Shown here piece by piece: positions 1-10,199 of a DNA stretch of 64,000 nt. A model generated the notes under the pieces. The model searched no databases. It was not told the DNA's origin and worked only from the letters and a program-made list of their open reading frames with translations. The translations under genes and the position numbers were made by a program. The number at the start of each line of letters is the position of its first letter. The stretch's first letter is position 1. Source of the stretch: Eretmocerus hayati (lineage: Eukaryota > Arthropoda > Insecta > Hymenoptera > Aphelinidae); contig CM056742.1 in NCBI GenBank assembly GCA_029851415.1, positions 98,686,976 through 98,750,975 on the forward strand. The letters are read 5' to 3'.

Positions 1-1085
1 CTTTTTCAATTTTACATTTTTTAGAATTTGTTGGTGCCTTTTGCTTGGTAAAATCCAATTTACAAGCGACACATATCTTAGAGTACTCGGGTATCGATGG
101 GTACTTTTCGCTAATATTTTTGGGAACGTTCACTTAACCTTTAGTGACTTTGTGATTCTCCTTCTCAAAGGGATTCACGCACCACGTGTTCATTCCCGAC
201 TCGTCAGGTAGATAGTATCTCCAAACTATACGATTCAACGAGATATCGAGCAGCAATTCACCTGTCTGTATACAATTTTCAATAATTTATCCTAATCAGT
301 GCCGTGGACATCAGCTCAATTTATAAACCAAAGGCGACATCTCATGTTTGGGTAGTGAATTCTTGACGCCACCTATCCGGGTGATCCAGAATATGTCAAC
401 TACGGTACCCCATAAAAATCCTCGGTACTTTGTTTAAGACATAAAGATTGAGAGGTTGAGGTGAGCCCCCGATTGCGCTCGAGTATGGTAGTGCTACCTC
501 TTGCTAGCTCTCTAGCTCGACAGGATCAAAAATACGTCAATTTTTTCTCAAGCTATATCGACGTAAAATTGTCTGATCTTTACATTGAAAATATCAAAAA
601 AGAAAGAAAAAAGGGGGAAATTTTGAGTTATAAAGCTTTTTATTTTTCAAAGACAGATTTTGAGGTTATGCTGACCTTATTTCGTAAAACAGACCACGCC
701 ATTGGAAAGCTGAGGGAAAAATACATCGGATATGATGTCTTTGATATTTTTTTGGTATGAATTTGAGTCCGAGACAGAACGTTAGAAAATAGCTTTTTCG
801 ACGCTCAAAAAGCACGCTTGGAGAGTTGACGTAAATCGCCCCATATGTACACGGTGCTACAGTAATGAGTTCAACCCAAAGGTGCTTGCCCTTTGGGATT
901 TCCTCTTCACGCTCGAAATATATGCTGAATGGGACATTTCCCCGCAAGAACGAAAATCGTAACCGCTACTATTTCCGAGGAAAGTCCATTTCGAGATGTC
1001 CCTATGAAAGAATGAGTATTGACGAGATGAAGGTGAGATGGTATCAGCGGAGTGGGCGCACATTATAGAGCCTTATCTAAGCGGA
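1..1085. other. Anonymous AT-rich sequence, no supported gene
   Basis: Short frames occur on both strands (for example plus-strand 461-760), but none has a recognisable motif, and stops are frequent. The right edge abuts the C-terminal end of the reverse-strand Penelope-like remnant, so some of this may be that element's 3' flank. I see nothing else to annotate. Confidence 0.5.
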
Positions 1086-1089
1086 GATC

Positions 1090-1475
1090 AATACATACGG
1101 TGAAGATGTAGAACGTCGTCTTTTAGATTTATGTTCCGGTCAACGGAATTCATGAAGATCATTTTAGAGAGTGTCCTTTTGTGAAAGCTGTATTCTTCGT
1201 CGAGGATGACTGTATCAGGCCAATCGAACTCATGACCCAGGTTTTTTTTTTTGATGTAGAAATAATACAGAATCTGGATTCATCATTTTCATGTGTTCAT
1301 CGATTCTGACATCCAGGGCTTTCTTCATCTTACGTACGTGATAAGCTGGACAGTCATTACAGTTGAACTCACAGACGAAGCCAGGTGTATCGAATTCCTC
1401 CAAAGGGTCTCTCCCCAGTTGAATTCTATTGTTCAACCCCTCATTAATTTTTGGTAGCGTCACGATATCATATTC
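1090..1475 (-). pseudogene. GIY-YIG endonuclease module of the Penelope-like element
   Basis: The minus-strand frame starting near 1463 contains a cysteine-rich entry (C-x3-C-x2-C in GFVCEFNCNDCP), a conserved arginine before a helix ending in DEH, and then, after a frame break near 1240, the characteristic tail FDWPDTVILDEE followed by a KR-x-LS-x-MI pattern. These are the usual landmarks of the endonuclease that follows the RT in Penelope-like elements. The GIY and YIG strands themselves are degraded (the position expected to read YIGQT-like shows YHVRK). The module lies directly downstream of the RT on the same strand, as expected. Confidence 0.72.
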
Positions 1476-1879
1476 CTTGAATGAAGATGTGCATTCTTCG
1501 GAAAATTCTTGGGGAATTGGCTGATTCTACATTATGCGGGAACGCGTAATGTATAGTCAGCCAATGGTATACTAACTTTTGAAAGTGATGCGTACAGGTT
1601 TTTCTCGGAACTATTACTAGGGCGTTTTTTGCTCGTATGTCCTTCAAACCTATTTTTCACACACCCTTCTCCAGATTTACGAGGGTAATCATCCTCTCAG
1701 GGTATCTTCTCCATGGTTTTTATATTATTTATGTGGATTTGTAGATGAGATAATGAAATAGCATGGTCAACTAGGTTATAGATAATATTTTTTTCCTGTT
1801 AGAGAGAATGATTTGAGCGAAAGTTTAGAATCCTCCGAGATGTAGTAGGTTTTTGGTCCCAGTCTGTGAGAACACTATG

Positions 1880-2810
1880 GTCTTTTTCTATCAGTCATAC
1901 TATTATATTGCTCTATCTCATGGATGAATTCCAAATTTGGATCATTTTGGTTGAAAGTGTTGAGTACTGAATCGATTTTATCATTTTGGATGCAAAGTAA
2001 CGTATCATCAACAGGGAGTAGAGAAAAGGAATACATCCAAGTTCATTCTTCAACCTGTTGAGACAATCGATTCCTAGATCTTCCATGACAAGGTCTGCAA
2101 GAAGAGGTGATATTGGAGATCCCCTGGGTCTACCGAAAATTTGTTCATAAAACTTGTCATTGGATTTGTTGAGAATAAATTATCAAATAGAAGTTCGAAG
2201 CCTTTCCGTATCTCATCAAACGGTCATTCTCATCTCATATTCATGACATGAAAACGACGGTCTAAGCCGTCTAATACTAACTTACGAAGTATGTTGGTGA
2301 GGAGAGAGCTGACGTCTAACGAAATTGATATGTGGTCATGAGGGATGTGTAAATCTTGTAGCTTCTTTCCAATTCTGCACTATTATTCACATGAGATTTC
2401 GGAACATTCACGCAATTTTTCAATTCTTTGTATAATATGGATGACAAAAGGTGTGTTGAACTATTGATTGTTGGGATAATTGGTCCCAACAAATTGCCTG
2501 GTTTGTGGATCTTAGGTAAACCGCAGGCCTTGGCGACACAAGTATCAGAGAGAGCGAGTGACTTAGAATGGAATTTTTTGAATCAAAAATTGTTCCCATT
2601 CCAATTCCTCAAAACGGTTGAGCATTCTTTCTGGACTCTGGCTGACAGGTTGGATTTGACTCGTCGATAGGCTTCCTTATCTGAGAGTCGATCATCATCC
2701 TTAGAAAAATACTCAGATTCCCTCATGCATACTGCCAAATTCTCCCTATTAGCTCGATCGAAGAGAATATCATTGTTGGATTCCACAAAACATCTTGTTC
2801 CACTCAATAT
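1880..2810 (-). pseudogene. Penelope-like reverse transcriptase, decayed
   Basis: Reading the minus strand, motifs appear in the right order: an N-terminal stretch at 2807-2583 (with DKEAYRRVKSNLSARVQKE), then LPKIHKPGNLLGPIIP near 2530-2480, then FYEQIFGRPRGSP near 2140-2100, ISPLLADLVMEDLG just after it, and VDDTLLCI near 2010-1985. The normal catalytic motif of the family is YVDD; here the tyrosine is lost where a frameshift falls just before VDD. Stops interrupt the segment between KIHKP and the catalytic part. The enzyme would copy element RNA at a nicked target, as other Penelope-like RTs do. It cannot be functional in this form. Confidence 0.82.
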
Positions 2811-3074
2811 TCTGGCGAAGTCTCTGTCCCCACTCGTGAAATGTAGCTGCTCATTTCTCTCAAGGTTGATGATATTAGAAATATCCTATTCTATTGAATC
2901 TTTCTCATTATTATTGAAATCTGCAATTCGAAGGCAAAACTTGACATTTTTACAGTACATAAAATATTTTTGGTTCCAAATTTTCTCTTAAGGCTAGAAT
3001 CCTGACCAAGTGATACTATATCGATCACGTTGTCTTGTGAGTCTATGTCACTAATATTACGGATCCATTGTTTT

Positions 3075-3563
3075 TCATCTAATTTTGAATGATTTTCTGG
3101 GGGTAATAATATACTCGAGGTTATCGCGAACCTTTACCTTCTGAATCATCCGAAAAGAAAAAATTGTTCCCTCTTTGTCACTCTTGAAACCAATTCCATA
3201 GCTCTTCGGTACCTCTAAAATGTTATAAAAGTTGTACCCACCATTCTCCAAAGATTTTAATCCCCTGAGAACAATGAGGTGGAATTGGTCTACCACGTTT
3301 TCGTCACCATTAAAGGCTTTCCAAGTAGATGAATCGAGAATACTGTTGTGTGATGGTTGATGGAGATGTTGTTCTACCAGTTTCATCGAATCCCATTCCT
3401 CGAATTGAGCCTCTTCCCGTTTTACTCCCCAAGTTTCACTTCTCCTGCGTCCACAAAATTTTCGGAGGTATATACAATTCTTGCTCGCCCAAAGCTTTCC
3501 CACTTGGATCATGATGTGTTTGCAGTGTGAAAATGATGTGAGAACTTCATAAAAAGTCGACAT
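3075..3563 (-). CDS. Unrecognised 162-residue open frame
   Basis: This is an uninterrupted minus-strand frame with a methionine start. It has no signal peptide and no obvious membrane segment. Composition is ordinary, with several W and H residues in the first half. It lies upstream of, and on the same strand as, the Penelope-like RT, so it could be part of that element's 5' region, a separate remnant, or a chance frame. I do not recognise the sequence. Confidence 0.25.
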   Translation of the reverse strand: MSTFYEVLTSFSHCKHIMIQVGKLWASKNCIYLRKFCGRRRSETWGVKREEAQFEEWDSMKLVEQHLHQPSHNSILDSSTWKAFNGDENVVDQFHLIVLRGLKSLENGGYNFYNILEVPKSYGIGFKSDKEGTIFSFRMIQKVKVRDNLEYIITPRKSFKIR

Positions 3564-3654
3564 TCATAATTCAGACCTGTTACATGCATCTTTTTCGGCC
3601 GAAAAGATCAGCTGTCAGAGTCTGAACAAGTTCCCCGAGCTCTCTCCTCAAATA

Positions 3655-3899
3655 ACTTCAAGGCCAATTTAAAAAAATCGTTTTTTTTCTATCGACCCCA
3701 AGCCTATGAGAGAATGTTTTTCCAGGTGTCTATTTGGAGGTCCAGAAATGATTTGGTTGTTCCTTTTGAATCCTGCTTTCATACGAGCTGTTGAAAACAA
3801 TTAAAAATACCGAACATCGTGTCGAATTCGGGCTTCATCACGACGCTTTGTGGACTGGGTCATTCCTTACTCTCGATTCGTGGACTCTAATTATTCAGT
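3655..3899 (+). repeat. Dispersed repeat, copy of the 48.6-kb inverted-repeat arm
   Basis: This stretch matches 48,600-48,840 in direct orientation, and the opposite arm near 51,170-51,400 in inverted orientation. Shared landmarks are the run around TATCGACCCCAA, then ATTTGGTTGTTCCTTT, TACGAGCTGTT, ATCGTGTCGAATTCGGGC and TCGTGGACTCTAATTAT-like text, all in the same order and spacing. It therefore belongs to the same repeat family as the 48-51.7 kb foldback. It ends abruptly at about 3899, where gypsy integrase coding sequence begins. Confidence 0.85.
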
Positions 3900-3900
3900 A

Positions 3901-4243
3901 AAAAGACGAGGCTGCACGAGTGGATAGGATGAAGAGGTTGGACGGGTTGAGGAATCTGGTTCAGTGAAATATCGATAAGGTCAGGGGTAGACAGACCACG
4001 CACTACAACAAAGGACGAAAGCACGCGGAATCCGAAGTGGGGGATAAGTTCTGCCGGGAGACTCACTTTCTATCGAATGCAGCAAACAAATTCTCGAAAA
4101 AAACTCGCACCGAAATACGACAGTCCATTCAAGATAATGGCGGTAAAATCGCCGTTAGTTTACGTGTTAGAGGAGCACTTAGGTAGGAAACTGCCAGAGG
4201 CACACGAATCCCAACTAAAACGATGGATCCCTCCTCGCTAGTA
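3901..4243 (+). pseudogene. Ty3/gypsy-type integrase C-terminus (GPY/F-like), fragment
   Basis: The plus-strand translation shows a typical gypsy integrase tail: HYNKGRKHAE, VGDK and THFLSNAANKFSKK, followed after a one-base frameshift in an A-run near 4096-4103 by KLAPKYDSPFKI, SPLVYVLEEHLGRKLPEAH and a terminal KRWIPPR before a TAG stop at about 4243. The order VGD, LSxAA, KLAPxxxGPF-like, P-x-VYxL, AHxxxLK is that of the GPY/F region, which helps choose integration sites. An internal stop lies near 3966. The upstream pol is absent, so this is a 5'-truncated remnant next to a dispersed repeat. Confidence 0.75.
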
Positions 4244-4261
4244 AGAAGGCCATAGAACCCC

Positions 4262-5612
4262 CCCCCCCCTCCAGTGAGGAAGCATGCAGTAGTTGCCCAA
4301 GTGGTAGCCCGGGCTGACGGCCGATTATTCGTTCCAGGGATCCATCCCGATGAGGCCGAGGTCGAGGTGCGTATGGAGTTCCAGGCACTCCTGGGTCGCG
4401 AAGGAGGAGCACGACCCGAAGAAGTCCCGGCCGAACCACGTGTGGAAGACCCTGACCGTGTAGAGACCGAAGACATTGGTCATGGAGGGGCTGAGAGAGT
4501 TGGGGCGCAACCTAGGGAGGTCCAGCGTCAAGTACAAGTCCTGGCACCGATGACCTCCATGGAATTACTGATTTCGCGGAGTTATTCCCGGAACCAGCGG
4601 ATTTCATGGAGGCCAGGATTTTGTATGACTTGGCCATGGAGCAAGGTGAAGACGATGCTATGCTCCTGGCACCAGACTTCCGAGCCACGGCCACGGTCGA
4701 CGAGCGCAAGGCCGTTCTCACCGAGTGGTCTAACCAAGTGACCCTGGCTCAATGGCAGCAGCAGTCCTTCGCGGCAGGGGGTCTCCCAGACATAGACGAC
4801 GCCCGCCGAGCTCCGTCTCCCCCCGCTTAGCCTCCCTGACCGATGGACCAAAGCGCAGTGGAGGTGCTTGACCCCCCAGCCGATGAACTGGTCCAGTCCG
4901 TTACAGGTCTTGGGGAGGTCGCCGTTCCTGTGGACTGCGAGATGGAGGTGGACACACCTCCAGAGACGGCCGAGCTCAACTCCGCCGGGCTGGTGTAGCC
5001 GCAGCCAAGCGAGGCTAACGCGCACCAACCCCGACGTGTCCGATTTGATGACCGACAGTTGGTGGTGGAGCTGGCCACTGCAGAAGGACGATCTGGCCGA
5101 TTATCGGGCTGGGGAAGCAATCCCTCGCAGCCTCCGGAGGTCGCATCAATACGGAGCCGGAGGGCACGCCACCGGATTCAGCCCATCCGAGGAAGCCGCC
5201 GCCTCGATCCAAGCCGAAAGGGAACCGGCAGACCTGATCGACTGGGGAGAGGATTTGGGACCCGATGATGGAATTCCAGAGGCCGAGCGGCTGCGTGCCG
5301 CTGAAGAGTTCCAACTGGCAACTCCTCCTCCTCCCTGCCGTGACTCGGACAAGCCAGCCTCGAACTCTTAACCCGAAGCCCATGTTGTTGTCCCGCGCCA
5401 CCAACTCGCCGTGATCGAAGTGATCGACCTCGAGCCACCAACCCAGCCTCCCCGAGTGCCACCACCGAGTCCACCCAGTAGACAGCCGCAGATACGCCCC
5501 ATCTCGACCCCTATGTGGCGGGGGGAGCCCCAGCCCTCTACATCTAGGGCCACCTTAGACGATCTACCACGACTACGTCACGACACCGGCAGTCAGCTGC
5601 GAGCGTATAACC
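4262..5612 (+). pseudogene. GC-rich decayed coding region of unknown family
   Basis: This stretch is far richer in G and C than its neighbours and keeps long open stretches that hand over between frames: frame 2 from about 4274 to 4548, frame 1 from 4549 to about 5080 (stops near 4828 and 4998), then frame 2 again to 5600 (a stop near 5369). The encoded segments are acidic and proline-rich (for example PPSPPSR and PPTQPPR patterns near 5430-5490), with a more ordinary helical section near 4600-4780. It follows the gypsy integrase stop by about 20 bases and ends where a CR1-like fragment starts. It may be a third ORF of that gypsy element or a separate remnant. I do not recognise it. Confidence 0.5.
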
Positions 5613-5615
5613 CCT

Positions 5616-5884
5616 GGCTACCTAGCTGCGATGTTCACCAGGTACCAATCCGAACGCCCCGCACGCGGTGATACAGAAGAGCGGGTACTCAAAATTCCCA
5701 ATATGTGACTCGAGCACGGAAGAAGATCATTCCAGGTTCAGTGTGCTCATTTGTGGAATTTTCTCCCTCCGGGCTTCCGGCAGCTGGGGAAAACATCACT
5801 ATTGAAAGAATTCCTGAAAGATTTTTTACTAACCCAGTCTTCGCAGAAGATTGATGTGGAGAAGCGGCATTATTTTAAACTGTA
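5616..5884 (+). pseudogene. CR1-like ORF2 C-terminal remnant
   Basis: About 90 codons equivalent to the last part of ORF2 in the other copies of the family, with one internal stop near 5707 relative to its paralogues. It covers the region after the reverse transcriptase, which in this family carries W-N-S-L-P-like text near the end. Truncation at the 5' end is typical of incomplete target-primed reverse transcription. It is non-functional. Confidence 0.8.
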
Positions 5885-6016
5885 ATGGGAAGGGCTCTTC
5901 TTTAGCTTAGTATTTCTTACATGTGACCTCAGTCACCCGATTGGTGATCTATAGCTGTGATATTAGTGCGAGCCCTTACCCCACTTTTTATACTTCTGAG
6001 TATGCACCCTAACCAC

Positions 6017-7163
6017 GGCGAGTCGGAAGGCCAAAACAGTGAGTGTTGCGTGAACATGGGAAATTCTTGTGGGATATGTTCTGGGGTATCCTCAACATCA
6101 TTTTTCCACAAGAATGAAAAAAATTCGCTTGGGGATTTCAAAATAAAGCCAATTTTTTGATTTTTTTCACCTCATTCACTAGTAGAATCGATCTTCCACT
6201 CTGTACTCATCACAGCTTTGAATGGGCCATGAAAATTTATCATAAGTCTATGGTATGAAGGGCTCTATCTTATCATCGGAAAGATAAATCGAAACATTCT
6301 CTCATGGACGGGGGGAAATTTTTACTCGACAAAGGATCTTTCACAAAGGCCCGAAAAGATTAACAACATATTCCCATGAACTGTCCTTTATCAAGAAATC
6401 GATATTCTCTTCCTCTCGACAATGCCAACGAACAGTTCTAATTCCGTAAGATGGCGTAAATCATGATTTTTTCCTACCACTAAATACAGCTCTCCACTGT
6501 GGTCAAGACAAATATTGGTCAACACAGTCTCTTTCGATGCTCATCATGAGTCAAAGCAATGGGCATGGCGTGTGTCTTGAATATTGTTTCATGTTAAGTA
6601 GAGAATATCTGTGAAACTATATCTATAGGAAGCTTTTATGGATGGACATGAACACTATGCGCCGGCAGCTTTCATCAGGTCTCACGCACCCACGACATTC
6701 CAACGGCCGTAGATATCACAACACTGGTGATTTCTTAATCAAGAAAAGCTCGAAAATTAAAGCTTTCTTGTAATAGAGGCTCTGATGGAACAAAGCTCGA
6801 TCGATTTGTGAGAAAACGTCCGTACCGGCAAGACTAATGCGCTACTCTTCCGGATGGGAATAAGTCCCGGGGACTGCATCTGGTCTGAATTTTCACTTCA
6901 GATTTTGGAAGATGAGACTTTTTCACATCAATCTATATGTTTCTATAATCTCTCAGAGCCGATTCAAAGCTGTGATACAGAGTGAAAGATCGATTTTACT
7001 CGTGAATGAGGTGAAACAATCGAAGAATTGGTTTCATTTTGAAATCCCCAAGCGAATTTTTCTCATTCTTGTGGGAAAATGATGTTGAGGATACCCCAAA
7101 ACATATCCCACAAGAATTCCTCATGTTCACGCAACTTCCACTTTTTTGGCCTTCCGACTCGCC
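6017..7163. mobile_element. Foldback element with about 200-bp inverted arms
   Basis: The element begins GGCGAGTCGGAAGGCCAAAA and ends with the reverse complement of that text. The inverted arms run about 6017-6225 and 6960-7163 and contain matching blocks (a GTGGGATATGTTCTGGGGT-like stretch, TTTCACCTCATTCA, and a CACAGCTTTGAATGG-like stretch). The interior (about 6230-6955) has no convincing coding frame. It interrupts the 3' UTR of a CR1-like copy between AACCAC and GAATTGTG. I see no target-site duplication, so the superfamily is open. Confidence 0.78.
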
Positions 7164-7470
7164 GAATTGTGATACTCATTGTCCTTGACCAAACCAGTAA
7201 TTGACTGAAATTATCATTATCATTTTGTGTACATATATTATATTCATTCCTATACGTGTTATTACATTTTAACGGGCATATGTAGGCGTATGTAATTGTA
7301 TTTTTCGTCTCCGAAGCCACGAATTGTGATACTCATTGTCCTTGACCAAACAAGTAATTGACTGAAATTATCATTATTATTTTGTGTACATATATTATAT
7401 TCATTCCTATACGTGTTATTACATTTTAACGGGCATATGTAGGCGTATGTAATTGTATTTTTTGTCTCCA
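7164..7470 (+). repeat. 157-bp tandem duplication of a CR1-like 3' UTR segment
   Basis: The unit starting GAATTGTGATACTCATTGTCC at 7164 recurs at 7321 with very few differences, giving a period of 157 bases. Both copies carry CTTGACCAAAC, TTATTACATTTTAACGGGC and TATGTAATTGTATTTTT. Only the second copy continues into the terminal ACGAATAAAGG tail. Confidence 0.9.
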
Positions 7471-7571
7471 GACGAATAAAGGACATCTTTCTATCCATCT
7501 ATCTCTGCTCTCTCTGGCGGTAAGTGTTTTCACACGCATCTTACATCGTTCCGTATTTGGACATCATTTTA

Positions 7572-7954
7572 AGGCGATGCGGTCACCGTGCACCGGGCAC
7601 GCTGAAAGTCATTCGCACTTTTATGAAATTTGCTTGCGATTTGAGTGAAACGACGAGAAGAGCCGCGTTGATTATCATCCAACTTGAGCTCGTCTCCTCG
7701 TCGTTTGGCTCAAATCGCAAGAAAACTGGAGAAAAGTGCTAATAACTCGAGCGCGGACACTTTCTTACCTATAATATAGGCACTTCGTAATTGGCACTTT
7801 TATCTGATTCTCTTGCGATTTGGGCGAAACGATGAGAAGACGAACTCGAGTTAGATGATAATAAATGCGAGTGTTCTCGACGTTTCACCCAAATCGCAAG
7901 CAAATTTGATAAAAGTGCGAATATTTTCCAGCGTGCACGGTGACTGCATCGCCT
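7572..7954. mobile_element. Small two-tier foldback (MITE-like)
   Basis: The ends are near-perfect inverted copies: AGGCGATGCGGTCACCGTGCA at the left and its complement at the right (GTGCACGGTGACTGCATCGCCT). Arms of about 170 bases (7572-7741 and 7785-7954) pair along their whole length. Each arm is itself partly palindromic, with GCACTTTTAT...CTTGCGATTTGAGTGAAACG mirrored by CGTTTGGCTCAAATCGCAAG within the same arm. No coding capacity and no clear target duplication are seen. Confidence 0.8.
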
Positions 7955-8196
7955 CAACTATCAAAACGTCGTCCCGAGTAGCACTTTTTTGCAGATTGAA
8001 CTTCCTCCTGCAGGCTCATACCACTGGAGCATCACTGCATGGCTTCTGCTAGAGCCTGGGGGGAATTATTCCAATTCTGCACCTCCAACAACAACATCGA
8101 GTTGGCAGTGCTTGACGCCGGAAGTGAGCTTTCTGCGCATGCTCGGAGGTCGTCTGCTATGCTGGCCTGCCTCGCTATCTTGCTGCCTGTTGCACG

Positions 8197-10052
8197 ATGA
8201 GTGACAACATCTGCTATGTCTGCAACAACACTTTACGCGCAGGCAGCAGAGGTTGCGAGATCTGCAAAAAATCAGCACATGTCATATGCTCGAGAACATC
8301 CAGAGGAGTAGTAACATGCGGAAGATGTCTGCAGTTGAGCGAGATTCCAGCCGCAAAATCAACATCATGTGCGTCGAAGCAGACGACTTCGACTTCTCGC
8401 CTCAGCACGCAGATAGCCAGAGAGGGAGAAGGAGAAAACAAGTTCACAAAGACGTGTGAGCAATCAGCCCATCTCGCACACGCGGCTCAGCTCGCGTGTC
8501 GTATCAGAAAAGTCTCCTCTCGCCTCGTAACATACCACCACGGGTAGCAGCGCTGAGCTCCCCACCATCAGTGCCTCTCAAGCCATCGAGAGTCGATAGC
8601 TCGCGCTAGCGGAGGTATTCTGCCAGCTACTGCTTCGCCTCAAGTGGCGCCACCATCCACGAGTCCAGCAGAATAGAGCCCGCGAATATTCAAAAGCATC
8701 AAGTAGATGCGCGGCTCACCACTGCCTCCCCGTCACTGCTTAGTACACTACATGTGGATCACCCCGACGGATCGGTGGAAAGCAATAGCCTCAAGATCTC
8801 GGATCAACCTGCAGCAACAACAACGTTGACGTCGTCAAATTCTCCGGAACCAAATTGGGTATATATAGCGGAGAGTACTCTGGACCTATTCTACAACCAA
8901 AATACCGTGCTCCAGAACCAGCTTGACGAAATAAAATCCCTCATGATCCGACAAAACGCTGCCACTACCTCTCCATCTTGCACACCAGCAGTGAGTGAGG
9001 AGGATGATCGATCGTTCGCACGTGTATCTTCTCTCGAGGGACGTACAGAGAAGCGAAGCTCCCAGCTGGAGGAGCTTCGCTTGGATCGACAGCTTCTTCT
9101 AGAGCAAAATTCTATCATGGAAGGCCGAATTTCTACTCTAACAGAGCTGTTGTCAGGCTTCCAGAGTACTCTGCAGGATAGTAAATTTCGAAATGATGAG
9201 AGTAGTAATGCTGAATCGACACATCAATCCTCGATTCCTAACACCGTTCCTAGGACGGACGAGTCCCCCCACCCACACGTTGGGAAGCAAGGGCAGGGAC
9301 TGCGCAATGACGGACTTGAGCACTGTAAATTGATTATTAATGGTGTATTAAAAGAAGGTTCAAAGGCCTCACCAGCACAAATATCTGATATTTCTCATGC
9401 AGTGCTCAAGTCTATTCTCTCCTCGCTGGAGAAGGCAGACATTGCTGATGTCCGTGTCCTGCAACCGGGGCGTGCGTCTGGGGAGAGGATTCCAACACGT
9501 AATCGTCACTCGGTTTTATCTTCCCGAGCCTCAGCTGCTATCACGCGCAATTTACCATCATGTGTAGTCCAACTCTCCAGTAGTCAACTAGTCGGGGAAG
9601 TGATTCGGGCTCAACGTTCAATCACCAATAATTATTTCACGGCCAACAATATCCAGCCCGATTTACTCGACCCAGATACGGAAACTCATGTGCCAGACCG
9701 TAAAATCTTTATGAATGAGATGCTCCTCCGTGAACAATACAAAGGATTCATACGTTTGAGGTCGGTCGCACGTGGTTTATTTTGGGTCTTAAATACGTCT
9801 GGCACAGTGATGGACGTTTCTGGGTTAGACGGAAAAATGGCGAGCGAACGCATACGTTCGAATCCCTTGCTGATCTGCAGGCCATTTAAACGACCTGTCG
9901 AAATGGTCCGGAACGCACCTGTGCGTCTTCCAATAACACCCAGAGCTGCACTATCTTCCCGGAGCAAAATAAAGTTCCGGAAACAGAACCAGAGAGGACT
10001 CTCTGACCAAATACGGCTGCTGAAGAGCGACGAGGGAGGGATTATTCCTTAA
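8197..10052 (+). pseudogene. CR1-like ORF1 (PHD-like finger, coiled coil), frameshifted
   Basis: The first segment (8197-8547) starts with a cysteine/histidine cluster, CYVCNNTL ... CEICKKSAHVIC ... CGRCLQ, spaced like a PHD-type zinc finger, as is common in ORF1 proteins of the CR1 group. The frame then breaks, and coding continues in another frame from about 8754 to 10,052 (432 residues). That second segment has a glutamine- and leucine-rich stretch consistent with a coiled coil near residues 45-130, then a conserved-looking domain with GVLKEGSK and ADVRVLQPG. ORF1 products of this group bind element RNA as multimers. The stop lies a few bases from the start of ORF2. Confidence 0.78.
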
Positions 10053-10199
10053 AAGCGGGATTCATCAACCTTAACTCCCTGACGGATAAGATTGAGCATC
10101 TACGCTTGCTCGTCGCTAACGATCCCTCCTATCATCTATTTGGGGTGGCTGAGTCGAAGCTGGATGAGTATGTGGATGACAGTCTCATTCAGATTCCAG

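Larger units (their letters stand above)
1090..2990 (-). mobile_element. Penelope-like retroelement remnant (RT plus GIY-YIG)
   Basis: On the minus strand this block shows the order expected of a Penelope-like element: reverse transcriptase first (about 2810 down to 1880), then a linker, then a GIY-YIG-type endonuclease module (about 1470 down to 1090). The family is known for this RT to GIY-YIG arrangement and for terminal repeats that often carry hammerhead ribozymes. I could not find the terminal repeats or a ribozyme here. Several stops and frameshifts break the frame, so the copy is dead. The 5' limit is uncertain: coding-like sequence is visible to about 2990. Confidence 0.8.
5616..7510 (+). 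mobile_element. 5'-truncated CR1-like element, 3' end, split by a foldback
   Basis: From about 5616 the sequence matches the final part of ORF2 of the elements at 8.2-14.5 and 20.7-23.6 kb (shared text around CTGGCTACCTAGCTGCGATG and the end of the reading frame near 5884). The 3' UTR continues to 6016, is interrupted by the foldback at 6017-7163, resumes at 7164, and ends near 7470-7510 with ACGAATAAAGGACATC and a degenerate ATCT tail. This is the same tail type as the other copies. The 3' UTR segment after the foldback is present twice in tandem. Confidence 0.85.

Noticed and set aside
6670..6700. Minus-strand CTGATGA as a possible hammerhead
   Set aside because: No stem II or correctly placed GAAA follows.
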